Source: Caryophanales bacterium UBA4682
GTDB lineage: Bacteria; Bacillota_I; Bacilli_A; RFN20; CAG-288
DNA: 64,000 nt
Assembly (NCBI GenBank): GCA_002404995.1
Contig: DHKY01000005.1
Location: forward strand, 19,992-83,991
Reading direction: 5' to 3'
A model generated the notes under the pieces. That model made no database searches, was not told the origin of the DNA, and saw only the letters and a program-made list of their open reading frames with translations. Every line of letters starts with the position of its first letter. Position 1 is the first letter of the stretch. This document shows positions 1 to 9,188 of the stretch, piece by piece. The position numbers and the translations under genes were made by a program.

Positions 1-2
1 AT

Positions 3-1121
3 GTATCTTATAAGGACAACGGGGAAACAGCTGGTGCAAGGCTTACTCTCCCCTATAAGAATAATTCGGATGGCAGCAATCCGGAGATCAAGAATGTAGA
101 AGGTAAGAAACAAGATGGCATTGCGGTTCCGGAAATCCTTCGTAATACCGATAATCTAGCCTATATTGGCGAGAGCGCTGATAGGAGCAACGCTGTTGTT
201 ACTGTCACCCATGGAAAAGGAACGACAAACAAGGCTGAATATGATGATAAGACCGGTGATTATGCTCTTGGAAATGCTGCTAAGCTTGTCGACGGCAACC
301 GGGACGAAGATATTGAATTCAAATCCTATTCGGGAGAAACGGATGAATTCATAGCAATCACCATTGAATTCGGTGGTCTGACTAACCTTGGTGTCTTAAG
401 AATCCTTGAGAGCAAAAAGAATGAAATCTTCCATCGTTATAATGTTTCTCTCTATGCCCGTAAGCTAAAAAGCGATGGGGTTACTGAAAATCCGAATTTT
501 GTCCGACTCTTATCCGCAACCGACTATGAAATCACTCCATCGAGCGGAAACTATGCTGATATCAACTTTACTGCAACGAAATACTTTGCTATTCAGCTCC
601 GCTTCTTCAAGAAAGAGGGACTTGGATATACGGATAAATTGTCTTTGTCTGAAATCCAGTTCTATCCCCCGTCTTTGACTTACAACAAGCCGATTGCTTA
701 TTCCACGGAGCATAATGATGTCTACAACGTGGAACGGTTAGTCGACGGAAACAAGGACGGAACTTCTTACTATGAATCTAAGTCCTTGCCTTGCGAGATC
801 GTGATTGATAGGCAGGATGTTTATTCCATCAATTGTATTGTCAGGTTCCTGCCTGGAAATAGGGCTTGGACGACACGTACAGAGAATATCGAACTCTTAT
901 ATTCGGATTCTAACGTATCTTTCGATAAGAACAAGACACAATTCAAAACGCTGGAAGCAGCAAAGGACTATGTTTTCAATCCAGAAACCGGCAACAGGAA
1001 CAAAGTCGATGTAAAAGACAAAAACATCAAGGCACGTTTCATCAAGATTATTGTTACATCCAACAGCGCCCTTGGAAATTATGGTGCGCAACTGTCTGAA
1101 TTCAACGTTTACGGCAAATAA
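3..1121 (+). CDS. Secreted protein with tandem F5/8-type C (discoidin-like) domains, 3' part only
   Basis: The reading frame is open from the left edge, so the start lies outside the window; about 372 residues are present. Two discoidin-like (F5/8 type C, galactose-binding fold) domains can be recognised. The first runs from about the AAKLVDGN segment to LSLSEIQFYP, the second from NVERLVDGNKDG to QLSEFNVYGK at the C-terminus. These paired signatures (LVDGN opening, LSE-hydrophobic closing strand) are typical of the family, which binds carbohydrate on cell or host surfaces. No membrane anchor is seen at the C-terminus. The next gene begins 30 bases downstream behind a strong binding site, suggesting one transcript. 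The true function of the full protein cannot be judged because the N-terminal, possibly catalytic, part is missing. Confidence 0.75.
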   Translation, partial: VSYKDNGETAGARLTLPYKNNSDGSNPEIKNVEGKKQDGIAVPEILRNTDNLAYIGESADRSNAVVTVTHGKGTTNKAEYDDKTGDYALGNAAKLVDGNRDEDIEFKSYSGETDEFIAITIEFGGLTNLGVLRILESKKNEIFHRYNVSLYARKLKSDGVTENPNFVRLLSATDYEITPSSGNYADINFTATKYFAIQLRFFKKEGLGYTDKLSLSEIQFYPPSLTYNKPIAYSTEHNDVYNVERLVDGNKDGTSYYESKSLPCEIVIDRQDVYSINCIVRFLPGNRAWTTRTENIELLYSDSNVSFDKNKTQFKTLEAAKDYVFNPETGNRNKVDVKDKNIKARFIKIIVTSNSALGNYGAQLSEFNVYGK

Positions 1122-1151
1122 ATCATTGTCAACCAAAAGGAGGTAAATACA

Positions 1152-3782
1152 ATGAAAAAGAAGAATGTTGTTAAGCTTTTATCTGTCTTCGCAAGGGCAT
1201 CCGGACTTGTTGCTTGCAACAACGGGAATGCTTCCGCAACTTCTCCGGCTCAGAGCAATACGATTGCTCCGGCAACGGAGACCAAGCCATCCGAGCAACC
1301 CAAGGACACCACCAAAGCCTCGGCGAGCGAATCGATAAGCAAAGAAGAAAAATTCGATGATCTTTCTCCGGATCTTGCCAATGATCCGATTCCTGCACCA
1401 ACTGCAGATTCACCAGTCGAAGAAGCTCTGCCGGAAGGAACGGAGACACGGGACTACAATAGTGCCTTAGACAATAGGGTCAATGATTTTTCCGCGAAAG
1501 TAGCTGAAGATAAAGTGACCGGAGCTGCCGTTAAAGTCGATGCTCCTTATCTTGAAGTCCGGGTCAACACTGCAAATGAAGTTGCACCGGTTTCTGATGA
1601 TGCTTCTATTTATAAGCTTGGAACTGGAAACTATCAGATTCAGGATGGTTATTCCATCGGTTTCAAGAGGAAACTTGCAGATAGCAAGACCATTGATAAC
1701 AATCATCTTGTCTTAGCTCTCCGCGGCGATGATAGCTTAAAGACTTTCCCGATTGCCTTATCCAAAGCCAAGAATCCGGATGGTGAAGCTCTTTCGGCTC
1801 TTACTGGAGAATATCAGGAATTCGTTATCTCCCCTAGGGCTACCTTAGAAAACGAGAACACTCCGTATGCAAATAAAGACGGAAGCAATTCTTCTAGGAA
1901 GGTTTTAGACAAAATCTTAGGCTTCCATCTCTATGCCGCTGGCAATGCCGATTGCACGATTGATATTGAATCGGTCTTCCTCCGCAAGGAAGGTGCAGCC
2001 GATATTATCCTTGATAATTTCGAACATGCCAAACCGAACGATGCGGATGCTTCTGTCTGCTGGTGGAGAGATTCTACTGGTCATATCGTTGGACGCAATG
2101 TCACAGTCAAGGAAGGCGGCACCTTTACCCAGGATGTTAATGCAGATGATTTGATGGGGAACCTTGTCCTTGGAATCAAAGGAGACACTGCTAGTACTAC
2201 CGTTTCATTCATTGGCGCTGAGAAGACAGTTACGAAGAATTGGTTTGATTTAAAAAACAGCAAAGGCGAAGCTTTATCCGCCCCTCTTAAGAATAGTTAC
2301 AGCAACTTTGTTATCAATCTTGATGAATCAGGAGTTGACATTGCCCCGACTTCTATTAAGATTGCCTCTACTTCTGCTGTCACTATCCATGAAATCTTCT
2401 TCTCGGATTTAGTCACAAGAGCAATCGAAGAATATCCAGCAATCGATGAAAAATCTGCTAAAGTCTTTGATGACTTCAATCGGACTCAGACCACGATTGA
2501 CGGAAATTATGAAGCTTCGAATACGAATCCGGTTGTCACTGGTGCTGGACTTGATTATGTGCTTTCCTATCAGAATGCAGACAAAGTCAAGATTGAAAAC
2601 GGATGCGCGGTTTTTGATGCCACCAACCTTGCGGAAAACGGCTTTATCAACCTGAAGGTCGGAAGCGATTTGCATCGCCGGACCAATGAGAATTACCTTG
2701 TTTTCTCTAGGAAACTAGAAGGAGATGCTACAATGGATGGCTTCCGGTTTGTCACGAATGGTGAACATTATGCGAGCGCTTGGCTTGCCGGCTTTGGAGT
2801 CAAATCCTTAGATACTCCTTATAAGAAGGATAATGGCTATTCCTTATATGTGATTGACCTTGAAGAGTGCAGTATTGACTTCACCAATACATTGGATAGG
2901 TACTATAGCGGAAAAGGCAAAGTCTATATCGATCAGGTATTCTTAACGAATGATTACCTCGAACTTGAAAAAGTCGGAGAAGACCATACTGTGGACTTTG
3001 CTGACAAAGACCTTGCCGGTTATGCAGGAACTGGATTTAATATTACTTCCGAGGTTGTCGCCCTGACAATCAAAGGCGATGGCACCAATGCTACGCTCAA
3101 ATCTATCCGTTTTGCTTATGGTGGTGATGTAAAGTGGATTAAGGATGCTGCAATTTTTGATTATTATGGACATGCCTTGGATAGGAACCATGTAATTTCA
3201 TCAGATGGAGAAACCATTTACATTGATATCGAAAGTTCCGGCTGGACTGTAAATGCAACTGCTACTGAGTTCTATGTCCATATTGGCGGTTATGATGGTA
3301 GCAAAGGAACCTTCACTCTTGTCTCGTATGCCGAATACAATCATAAGCAGATTGAATATACGGCGGTAGGACAGGAAATCACTGCTGCTGTCAATAAATA
3401 TACTTATGTTGGATGGCTTGGTGCGGATCGTTGGAATGAAGACCATGTCTTCAGGAAAGCCGTTGTCAAAGGTGATGGAAAGGCAACCCTTGATAATCTT
3501 CGCATCGGTGCAGGAAGCAATGAATACTGGGTTAACACAGAAAACAGGGTCGAACGTAAACAGCTCTACCTCGAAGACGGAACTGTATTACAGGCTGGTA
3601 AGACGATTTCCACAGAAGGCGAAACTGTTATCTTTGATTTGACGAAGTCTGGAATTGTCTTTGATGGCGCTGTTCATCTTCACTACAACGACAGTGTTGG
3701 CGGTGTCAGGAAGTTCGAGTCTGTTTCCCTTCTCTCCTATCGTCCGACTTACGAAGCCGTTTATAACTACTTCTGCGCTTAA
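1152..3782 (+). CDS. Large surface lipoprotein with repeated beta-sandwich-like modules
   Basis: 876 residues. The start is fixed by AAAGGAGG about 8 bases upstream. The N-terminus is a lipoprotein signal: KKK, a hydrophobic stretch and a lipobox SGLVAC with the lipidated Cys at residue 22. The AGG at 1194-1196 falls inside the hydrophobic core, so reading it as Met restores a normal signal. A Ser/Thr/Pro/Ala-rich linker follows to about residue 60. The rest contains about five divergent repeats of 120-170 residues, each with a strand like LVLALRGD, LVLGIKGD, LVFSRKLEGD, ALTIKGDGTNATL or AVVKGDGKATL followed by a conserved aromatic/IDxVFL-type strand. This suggests carbohydrate-binding sandwich domains (inference). 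It probably works with the upstream discoidin protein. No catalytic motif was recognised. Confidence 0.7.
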   Translation: MKKKNVVKLLSVFARASGLVACNNGNASATSPAQSNTIAPATETKPSEQPKDTTKASASESISKEEKFDDLSPDLANDPIPAPTADSPVEEALPEGTETRDYNSALDNRVNDFSAKVAEDKVTGAAVKVDAPYLEVRVNTANEVAPVSDDASIYKLGTGNYQIQDGYSIGFKRKLADSKTIDNNHLVLALRGDDSLKTFPIALSKAKNPDGEALSALTGEYQEFVISPRATLENENTPYANKDGSNSSRKVLDKILGFHLYAAGNADCTIDIESVFLRKEGAADIILDNFEHAKPNDADASVCWWRDSTGHIVGRNVTVKEGGTFTQDVNADDLMGNLVLGIKGDTASTTVSFIGAEKTVTKNWFDLKNSKGEALSAPLKNSYSNFVINLDESGVDIAPTSIKIASTSAVTIHEIFFSDLVTRAIEEYPAIDEKSAKVFDDFNRTQTTIDGNYEASNTNPVVTGAGLDYVLSYQNADKVKIENGCAVFDATNLAENGFINLKVGSDLHRRTNENYLVFSRKLEGDATMDGFRFVTNGEHYASAWLAGFGVKSLDTPYKKDNGYSLYVIDLEECSIDFTNTLDRYYSGKGKVYIDQVFLTNDYLELEKVGEDHTVDFADKDLAGYAGTGFNITSEVVALTIKGDGTNATLKSIRFAYGGDVKWIKDAAIFDYYGHALDRNHVISSDGETIYIDIESSGWTVNATATEFYVHIGGYDGSKGTFTLVSYAEYNHKQIEYTAVGQEITAAVNKYTYVGWLGADRWNEDHVFRKAVVKGDGKATLDNLRIGAGSNEYWVNTENRVERKQLYLEDGTVLQAGKTISTEGETVIFDLTKSGIVFDGAVHLHYNDSVGGVRKFESVSLLSYRPTYEAVYNYFCA

Positions 3783-3804
3783 TCCGTAACTTTAAATGTA
3801 GTAA

Positions 3805-3838
3805 AATATAGGCAGCTAAGTGCTGCCTATATTTTTAT
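3805..3838 (+). terminator. Rho-independent terminator after the surface protein gene
   Basis: A 12-bp perfect stem (AATATAGGCAGC with GCTGCCTATATT) with a 5-base loop is followed by a T-rich tail. It separates the surface-protein genes from the response-regulator gene, whose ATG lies only 8 bases further on. Confidence 0.85.
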
Positions 3839-3845
3839 AAAAATC

Positions 3846-5042
3846 ATGTATCGTATCTGCATTCTCGATGACGAATATCTTACCTGTTTGGGCTTGGAAA
3901 AGGCTGTTCCCTGGGACACGATTGGTGTCGAGGTTGCTTTTACTGCGCTTGATGGAAAAAAAGGATTGGAACTGATCCGGAAAGCAAAGCCGGACCTTGT
4001 TCTTACGGATATTCGTATGCCTGGTCTTACTGGTGTTGATCTAGTAAAAGAACTGAAAAAAGACGGATTCGAAGGTGAAATCATTGTTTTGACTGCTTAT
4101 CGGGATTTTGATTATGCAGTTGAAACTTATAAATCTGGTATCTTTTCTTATCTTCTGAAACCAGTAGATAATGAGGAACTTCTGAAAACGGTCAAAGAAG
4201 CTATTGTGAAACTTAATAGCAAGCGAAAAGAAAAGGAAAGGAAAAGGAATAGGGCTGGAAATTTATCCAGGATGGAATCTACTTTCTTTTATCAGCTTTT
4301 GCATAATATTACGAACGAAGAATTCATTCAGAACAGCAAGAAATTTGATTTTGTGGTCCCGCCTTCTGGAATTCTCTTCCTTTTGAAAAAAGAAAACAAG
4401 GAAGAGGAGGGAAGTCTTTCTGAAGCTGGTGATCTTCTTCTTTCTGAAATCAAGAAGGAGGGATTGGATTACCTCCCTAGAGCGAGCGAAGACTCCTATC
4501 TTGCTTTTATTGACTCCAAGGAAGAAGAGAAGGTTCTTTCTATCTTAAGGAAATCCTTCTCTCTAGTCGAAGAAAGAACCGATACGATTTATACGGGCTC
4601 GATTTGTTCTTATTCTTCTCCGGTCGAGATATCTTTGGCATATAAGACCGATAAGGAAAATATCAAGAACAAAATGTTCTTTGGATTTAATAGCATTGAA
4701 ATTCCTAAGGAAAGCTCAATCTCTTATCGGCACTATATCGCTATCCAGGATTTCTACCGGATCTTAAGCGAACATTATAAAGATGATCTTTCGGTTTCCA
4801 TTGTATCCGAGAGGAGGAATGTCTCGGATTCCTATCTTAGGCATCTTCTTAGAAAATCCTTAGGACGGACCTTTAATGATATATTGACGGATTATCGGAT
4901 TTCTCTGTCCAAGAAACTTCTGAAGGAAGGGAAACTCCGTGTAAACGAGATTGCTGACAAGGTCGGATACAATGACGAAAAATATTTCTCCCGTGTCTTT
5001 AAAAAGCGGGTTGGCGTTTCTCCAAGTGATTATCCGGAATGA
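3846..5042 (+). CDS. AraC-family response regulator (YesN-like)
   Basis: 398 residues. An N-terminal receiver domain (about 1-120) has the acidic pair D9/D10, the phospho-acceptor D55 in LTDIRMPG and K105 in LLKPVD. The middle part is charged and variable. The C-terminal ~100 residues form an AraC-type double helix-turn-helix ending in IADKVGYNDEKYFSRVFKKRV, shown by VGYNDEKYFSRVFKK. This architecture is that of YesN-type regulators, which pair with YesM-type kinases and commonly control carbohydrate uptake and utilisation genes in Bacillota. The gene overlaps the kinase start by 4 bases (ATGA). The start is the ATG just after the terminator; no strong ribosome site is visible, so initiation may be weak. 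Likely targets (inference) are the neighbouring surface-protein genes. Confidence 0.9.
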   Translation: MYRICILDDEYLTCLGLEKAVPWDTIGVEVAFTALDGKKGLELIRKAKPDLVLTDIRMPGLTGVDLVKELKKDGFEGEIIVLTAYRDFDYAVETYKSGIFSYLLKPVDNEELLKTVKEAIVKLNSKRKEKERKRNRAGNLSRMESTFFYQLLHNITNEEFIQNSKKFDFVVPPSGILFLLKKENKEEEGSLSEAGDLLLSEIKKEGLDYLPRASEDSYLAFIDSKEEEKVLSILRKSFSLVEERTDTIYTGSICSYSSPVEISLAYKTDKENIKNKMFFGFNSIEIPKESSISYRHYIAIQDFYRILSEHYKDDLSVSIVSERRNVSDSYLRHLLRKSLGRTFNDILTDYRISLSKKLLKEGKLRVNEIADKVGYNDEKYFSRVFKKRVGVSPSDYPE

Positions 5043-6775
5043 AAAAGAAACTGTCTTTTCGTGCACGTCTATTATCTTCGCTTGCCGTTTTGATTCTTTT
5101 TGTCTGTGCTCTTATGGGTTCTTCTATTTATATTGTTGATTATGAATACCGTAAGAACAATATTGATGCCTCAATTCAAGCACGTCATAATTCACTCGAT
5201 GAGTCGTTGTCTTCTTTGATTGAAGACAGCAATTATATTCCAATTAATATCTTTACCGAGGAGAATATCTCCCAAATGAATTCCTCTGAGGATCCGCAGG
5301 CTTTTTTTCAGGAACTCTATCTTACTCAGCCGGTCTCTGGTTCACTTGTCAAAGGAATTTCTTATTATCAAGAGGGAAAGACTAGTTTGTCTGCTGTCAG
5401 CCAGGAGAAGACTAGGCTGCCAGAAGTTACTTCGGATATTGCTTATGATGTCAGGAATCGAGAAAATAACAGCTTTCCGATATCCTATTGTTTTTCCGCC
5501 TACAATAGCTCCGGGTCCTACTTGGTCCTCGGGAAGAAACTTAGTGAAGATTCTGCCTGTTTCCTTTATCTTGATAGCAATTGGCTAAGGCAGCTTGTCG
5601 ATTCCATTACCTGCTTGGAAGTGAACTATATTGTGGACTCTACCAGGAATATCGTCTTATCGAAAAACACTTCGGAGCTGGGAGCAGTTGTTTTGGATGG
5701 AGCTAAACTCGGCATTAACAAAGAAGAAGCTAGTATCCATACGGAATTCAACAACAAGGATTGCTATGTTTCAGTTCATTCAAGGAAACAATTGAAGCAT
5801 TCTTTTGCTTTTTCCTGGCAGATTGTTTCGATTCAGGACTATAACTCCCTCTTTGGACCATTGAAAACGCTAAGGATTGTCCTGATTGTTTTTACAATCG
5901 CTGCGTTTCTTGCCGCAGCCTGGACTTCTTATTATCTTTCCAAGAAGATATCCATGCCTTTGACCGCATTGTCGAATGAGCTTGAAATGACGGATCTTAA
6001 TAAGCTAGGAAACTTACTGTATAACAAAGAAATAACGACCAATGACGAAATTGAAAAACTAGAGATTTCCTACCATGAAAGGCTGGATCGGATTCATGAA
6101 CTTATGGAAGAAAATAGGGAAAAAATGAATCAGCAGCGGATACTCGAACTGGAAAGCCTTCAAAGGCAGATTAATCCGCACTTTCTTTACAATACCTTGG
6201 ATACCATTTCTTGGCTTGCCAAAATCAATGGAGAAAAGGAAATCGATTCCCTGGTCAGGTCATTGGCAAAGTTCTTCCGCCTTACTTTGCATTCGGGAGA
6301 CAAAATCATCACTGTCAAAGAAGAAAGGGAAATCACCAAGCATTACCTCGAGATTCAAAGCGCCCGTTTTCCGGAACGGTTCCAATATGAATTCGATGAA
6401 GATCATAGCCTCGATGATGAGCGGACACTGAAACTGATTCTTCAGCCGGTTGTTGAAAATTCCGTCAAGTATGCGTTTGATCCCGAAAAAGGAAAGTTTC
6501 TCCTCAAAATTTCATCCAAAAGGATGAAAGACTCGTTTGAGTATGTTGTCGAAGACAACGGAAGGGGCTTTGTGGTTCCAGATAATCTTTTCGAGAAGAA
6601 AAAACAGCCGAATGGAAAATCGACTGGCTTTGGCTTGTATAATGTGCAGGAACGAATCCGATTAGAGTATGGAAGCGACTATGGAAGGGAAGTGACTTCT
6701 GTTGTCGGAAAAGGAACGAAGACGGTTATCAGACTTCCTCTTTTTCTCTCTCGGTCTTCCTCTCATAAGAAATAG
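5039..6775 (+). CDS. YesM/LytS-type sensor histidine kinase
   Basis: 578 residues, translationally coupled to the response regulator (ATGA overlap). A transmembrane segment near residues 10-32 and another near 275-300 bracket an extracytoplasmic sensor domain, then a HAMP linker (about 300-355) with coiled-coil character. The histidine phosphorylation box has the His_kinase (YesM) form LQMQINPHFLYNTLD, where AGG gives the Met usual for many family members. The ATP-binding domain shows LQPVVENSVKYA (N box), EDNGMGF (G1) and GFGLYNVQERI (G2). The expected role is sensing an extracellular sugar or envelope signal and phosphorylating the partner regulator. The last 47 bases overlap the 3' end of the convergent gene on the other strand. 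Confidence 0.92.
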   Translation: MKKKLSFRARLLSSLAVLILFVCALMGSSIYIVDYEYRKNNIDASIQARHNSLDESLSSLIEDSNYIPINIFTEENISQMNSSEDPQAFFQELYLTQPVSGSLVKGISYYQEGKTSLSAVSQEKTRLPEVTSDIAYDVRNRENNSFPISYCFSAYNSSGSYLVLGKKLSEDSACFLYLDSNWLRQLVDSITCLEVNYIVDSTRNIVLSKNTSELGAVVLDGAKLGINKEEASIHTEFNNKDCYVSVHSRKQLKHSFAFSWQIVSIQDYNSLFGPLKTLRIVLIVFTIAAFLAAAWTSYYLSKKISMPLTALSNELEMTDLNKLGNLLYNKEITTNDEIEKLEISYHERLDRIHELMEENREKMNQQRILELESLQRQINPHFLYNTLDTISWLAKINGEKEIDSLVRSLAKFFRLTLHSGDKIITVKEEREITKHYLEIQSARFPERFQYEFDEDHSLDDERTLKLILQPVVENSVKYAFDPEKGKFLLKISSKRMKDSFEYVVEDNGRGFVVPDNLFEKKKQPNGKSTGFGLYNVQERIRLEYGSDYGREVTSVVGKGTKTVIRLPLFLSRSSSHKK

Positions 6776-7754
6776 CATCTAGTCTTTGACAGTCTTTATC
6801 TGCTTTTCGTTTGGCTATAAAGAAGAAAAACAGGATGCATAAAAGCAACACCGAGATGATACCGAGATTAATATAGAGGATGACCTGCCGGAAATTCCAT
6901 TTTGGAATAGAAATCCTGATAGTAAAACCATCAATGGTGTTCTTCCTTAAGGAGGAGGAAAAGTCCGTTTTCCTTATGTAGGATTTTTGATAAGAGGTTA
7001 TTATTCCTTTTTCGCCAAGTCGAATTGGATTTTCGTTTTGCTTTCTTCCCGGGGTAAGAAGAACTGAATCTTTGTAGCTAAGAGAGACAAGAGCATCCTG
7101 CCTGAATGTCCTCTTGCTGACAGAAAGATAGCGGTCATATATATCCTGTGTCGAAAGATCAATCTCCAAAATACCGAGAAATTTGTCTGTGTCGGAAAAG
7201 ACTTTTTTAAAATAGGAAAAGATGCCAAGGTCCGACTGATACGGAAAACTAAGGTAAGTATTTGCAATATTCTCTTTTCGAATAAAGCAGAAACTGTCTT
7301 TACTGCTATAATAGAAAGAAGAAAAGTCTTCCCTGGATAGCAATTGCTTAAGGCTAGGAGCTCCTCCCACTTCTGAAGAGGATGCCACTAAATTTTCAGA
7401 ATAAAATAACGAACCAAGAAAGCAGGAATTCGACAAGGCCAAATCACCAAGTCCCTTGGTAATCTGGTTTTCATTTTCCACTTCACAAGCTTTCTTGAAA
7501 TTTTCGTTTTCAGCCTGTGCATTCAATTGGGATTCAAATTGGACACAAGCCCTTTGGAATCGAGATGATAGAAGTGAAATCTGGCTTTGGAAAGAAGATT
7601 GAAAACTGTTCTTATAAAGAGAATAAGTTAAGGAAGACGTAACAATCGATAGAATAAAAGCCAAAACAGAAGGAATCAGGAAAACGGACCAGAAAATATT
7701 CTTGTGGAGTTTCCGAAAATCAGAATCCTGTTTTTTTGTCTTTGATTTTTTCAT
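6729..7754 (-). CDS. Orphan two-TM extracytoplasmic sensor-like protein, no kinase domain
   Basis: 341 residues from the ATG at 7754. A longer reading begins at 7811 but would run through the tRNA terminator, so I reject it. There is one transmembrane segment near residues 22-45, a ~230-residue predicted external domain, a second segment near 295-320 and a short charged cytoplasmic tail. This is the layout of the input half of the adjacent YesM-type kinase, but no HAMP, histidine or ATPase part follows. TATAAT sits only 6 bases before the ATG and no Shine-Dalgarno is seen, so the mRNA may be leaderless. The gene converges on and overlaps the kinase 3' end. It could be an accessory sensor or decoy for the two-component pair (inference). 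Confidence 0.6.
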   Translation of the reverse strand: MKKSKTKKQDSDFRKLHKNIFWSVFLIPSVLAFILSIVTSSLTYSLYKNSFQSSFQSQISLLSSRFQRACVQFESQLNAQAENENFKKACEVENENQITKGLGDLALSNSCFLGSLFYSENLVASSSEVGGAPSLKQLLSREDFSSFYYSSKDSFCFIRKENIANTYLSFPYQSDLGIFSYFKKVFSDTDKFLGILEIDLSTQDIYDRYLSVSKRTFRQDALVSLSYKDSVLLTPGRKQNENPIRLGEKGIITSYQKSYIRKTDFSSSLRKNTIDGFTIRISIPKWNFRQVILYINLGIISVLLLCILFFFFIAKRKADKDCQRLDAISYERKTEREKEEV

Positions 7755-7796
7755 GACTTTATTATAGAGGTAAAACGTTTGATTTAAAACGGCAAC

Positions 7797-7822
7797 GAAA
7801 AAAACCGGCATTCACCGGTCTT
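7797..7822 (-). terminator. Terminator after tRNA-Ala
   Basis: On the minus strand ACCGG-TGAATG-CCGGT is followed by a run of seven T. It lies just downstream of the tRNA-Ala gene. Confidence 0.8.
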
Positions 7823-7831
7823 GACTTTTTG

Positions 7832-7907
7832 ATGGTGGAGCTGACGAGGATCGAACTCGCTACCTCATGCTTGCAAAGCACGCGCTCTCCCAGGTGAGCT
7901 ACAGCCC
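7832..7907 (-). tRNA. tRNA-Ala (anticodon UGC)
   Basis: A full cloverleaf with encoded CCA: 7-bp acceptor, loop TTTGCAA giving anticodon UGC, and a normal T loop TTCGATC. Position 15 is C and 48 is A rather than the usual G15-C48 pair. Confidence 0.95.
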
Positions 7908-7955
7908 CAAAACGTAACGGAAAACATTATACTGAATTCCGTTACAGCAATCAAG

Positions 7956-9188
7956 TTAAATTTCAACAAAAGTACCCGTTATGTCTTTATCGGAATCGAA
8001 TTCGTATCTTAAATAATGCTGACTATATCCCTCATATTTCCCTTCTTTGTTTCTTCCTTCGATGAGGACGAGTTCGGACGCAATGTTCTTCCGGTAGGCC
8101 TCTTCTTTTTCTTCGGAAAGCTGGATGAGTTTCCGTGTCCGTTCTAGACGGATAGACTGCTTGACACTTCCTTTGAGCTTTGCCGCCCTAGTGAACGGAC
8201 GCTCGGAATAAGGAAAGGCGTGGATTCGCATGAAACCGACTTTCTTGCAGAATTCATAAGTTTCCATAAAATCCTCTTCTGTTTCACTTGGAAAACCGGA
8301 GATGACATCAGTGCTGAAAGCAACCGAAGGTATCTTTTCCCGGATCCGGTTGACCTTACTGAGGTAGTCTTCCAATTTGTATTTGCGGTTCCTCCTCTTG
8401 AGGATTTTTTCACATCCGGACTGAAGCGGAATATGGAAATGCGGACAAAGTCTGTCTTGATGAGCGGCGAACAAATCAATATAGTCATCATCGATTTGAC
8501 TGATTTCGATAGAAGAGACCCGGATTCGATAAGGCAGGGATGATAAGTCCAGCCTATCCTTTAATAAATCCTTTAAACGATAAGAGGGATTATCCGGATC
8601 CTGATAGCTTCCGGTATCGATTCCGCCGATAATAAGTTCACGTACGCCGTTTTCTAATAGGGATTTTGCTTCTTTTAGAATAGAATCCTTGCTTCTTGAA
8701 CGGGATCGGCCTCTGGTATAGGGGACAACGCAGTAGGAGCAAAAGTTATCGCAGCCATCCTGTACTTTCCTATAGCCTCGTACACTCTTCTCCCCTTGTT
8801 CGGTCGGAGTATCTTCGTATACGAATTTCCGGCTTTCGGTGTCGACATAATCGCAACCCTCAGATGCATTCAGAAGCTCGACGGTGGACTTGTTGGATGA
8901 ACCGGTGACTACGGCAACGCCAGGTATCGAGAGATATTCTTCCTTGTGAATCTGGCTCGAACATCCCATGATGATGATTTTCTTTCCCGGAAAACTACGG
9001 GAAAGAGAGCGGACTCTTTGCAAATCCTTGCGTTCGGCTTCGTTTGTTACTGCACAGGTGTTGACAAAATAGACATCCGCCGCTTTGCCTTTGGCTTCTT
9101 CAAAGCCTTCTTTCAATAAACGCTCTTTGAGTGATTCCGACTCATAGGCGTTCACTTTGCATCCAAGCGTGTAAATTTTAAAGGTCAT
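7956..9188 (-). CDS. mtaB: tRNA (t6A37) methylthiotransferase MtaB
   Basis: 410 residues. It is a radical-SAM methylthiotransferase that converts t6A37 to ms2t6A37 in tRNAs reading ANN codons. The N-terminal UPF0004 domain has the three cluster cysteines in TLGCKVN, NTCAVT and MGCSSQ. The radical-SAM cluster is CDNFCSYC at about residues 145-152. HFHIPLQSGC and LKMMNRKY (AGG-AGG read as Met-Met; family LK-x-MNRxY) follow, with a short TRAM region at the end. The choice of MtaB over MiaB or RimO rests on the TLGCKVN opening and overall layout. The start overlaps the end of the upstream gene by 11 bases, suggesting coupling. The enzyme modifies tRNAs reading AGA/AGG-type codons, which is notable beside the recoded AGG. 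Confidence 0.92.
   Translation of the reverse strand: MTFKIYTLGCKVNAYESESLKERLLKEGFEEAKGKAADVYFVNTCAVTNEAERKDLQRVRSLSRSFPGKKIIIMGCSSQIHKEEYLSIPGVAVVTGSSNKSTVELLNASEGCDYVDTESRKFVYEDTPTEQGEKSVRGYRKVQDGCDNFCSYCVVPYTRGRSRSRSKDSILKEAKSLLENGVRELIIGGIDTGSYQDPDNPSYRLKDLLKDRLDLSSLPYRIRVSSIEISQIDDDYIDLFAAHQDRLCPHFHIPLQSGCEKILKRRNRKYKLEDYLSKVNRIREKIPSVAFSTDVISGFPSETEEDFMETYEFCKKVGFMRIHAFPYSERPFTRAAKLKGSVKQSIRLERTRKLIQLSEEKEEAYRKNIASELVLIEGRNKEGKYEGYSQHYLRYEFDSDKDITGTFVEI

Noticed and set aside
7755..7811. Longer start for the orphan sensor-like protein
   Set aside because: It would begin in the tRNA-Ala terminator and lacks a binding site.
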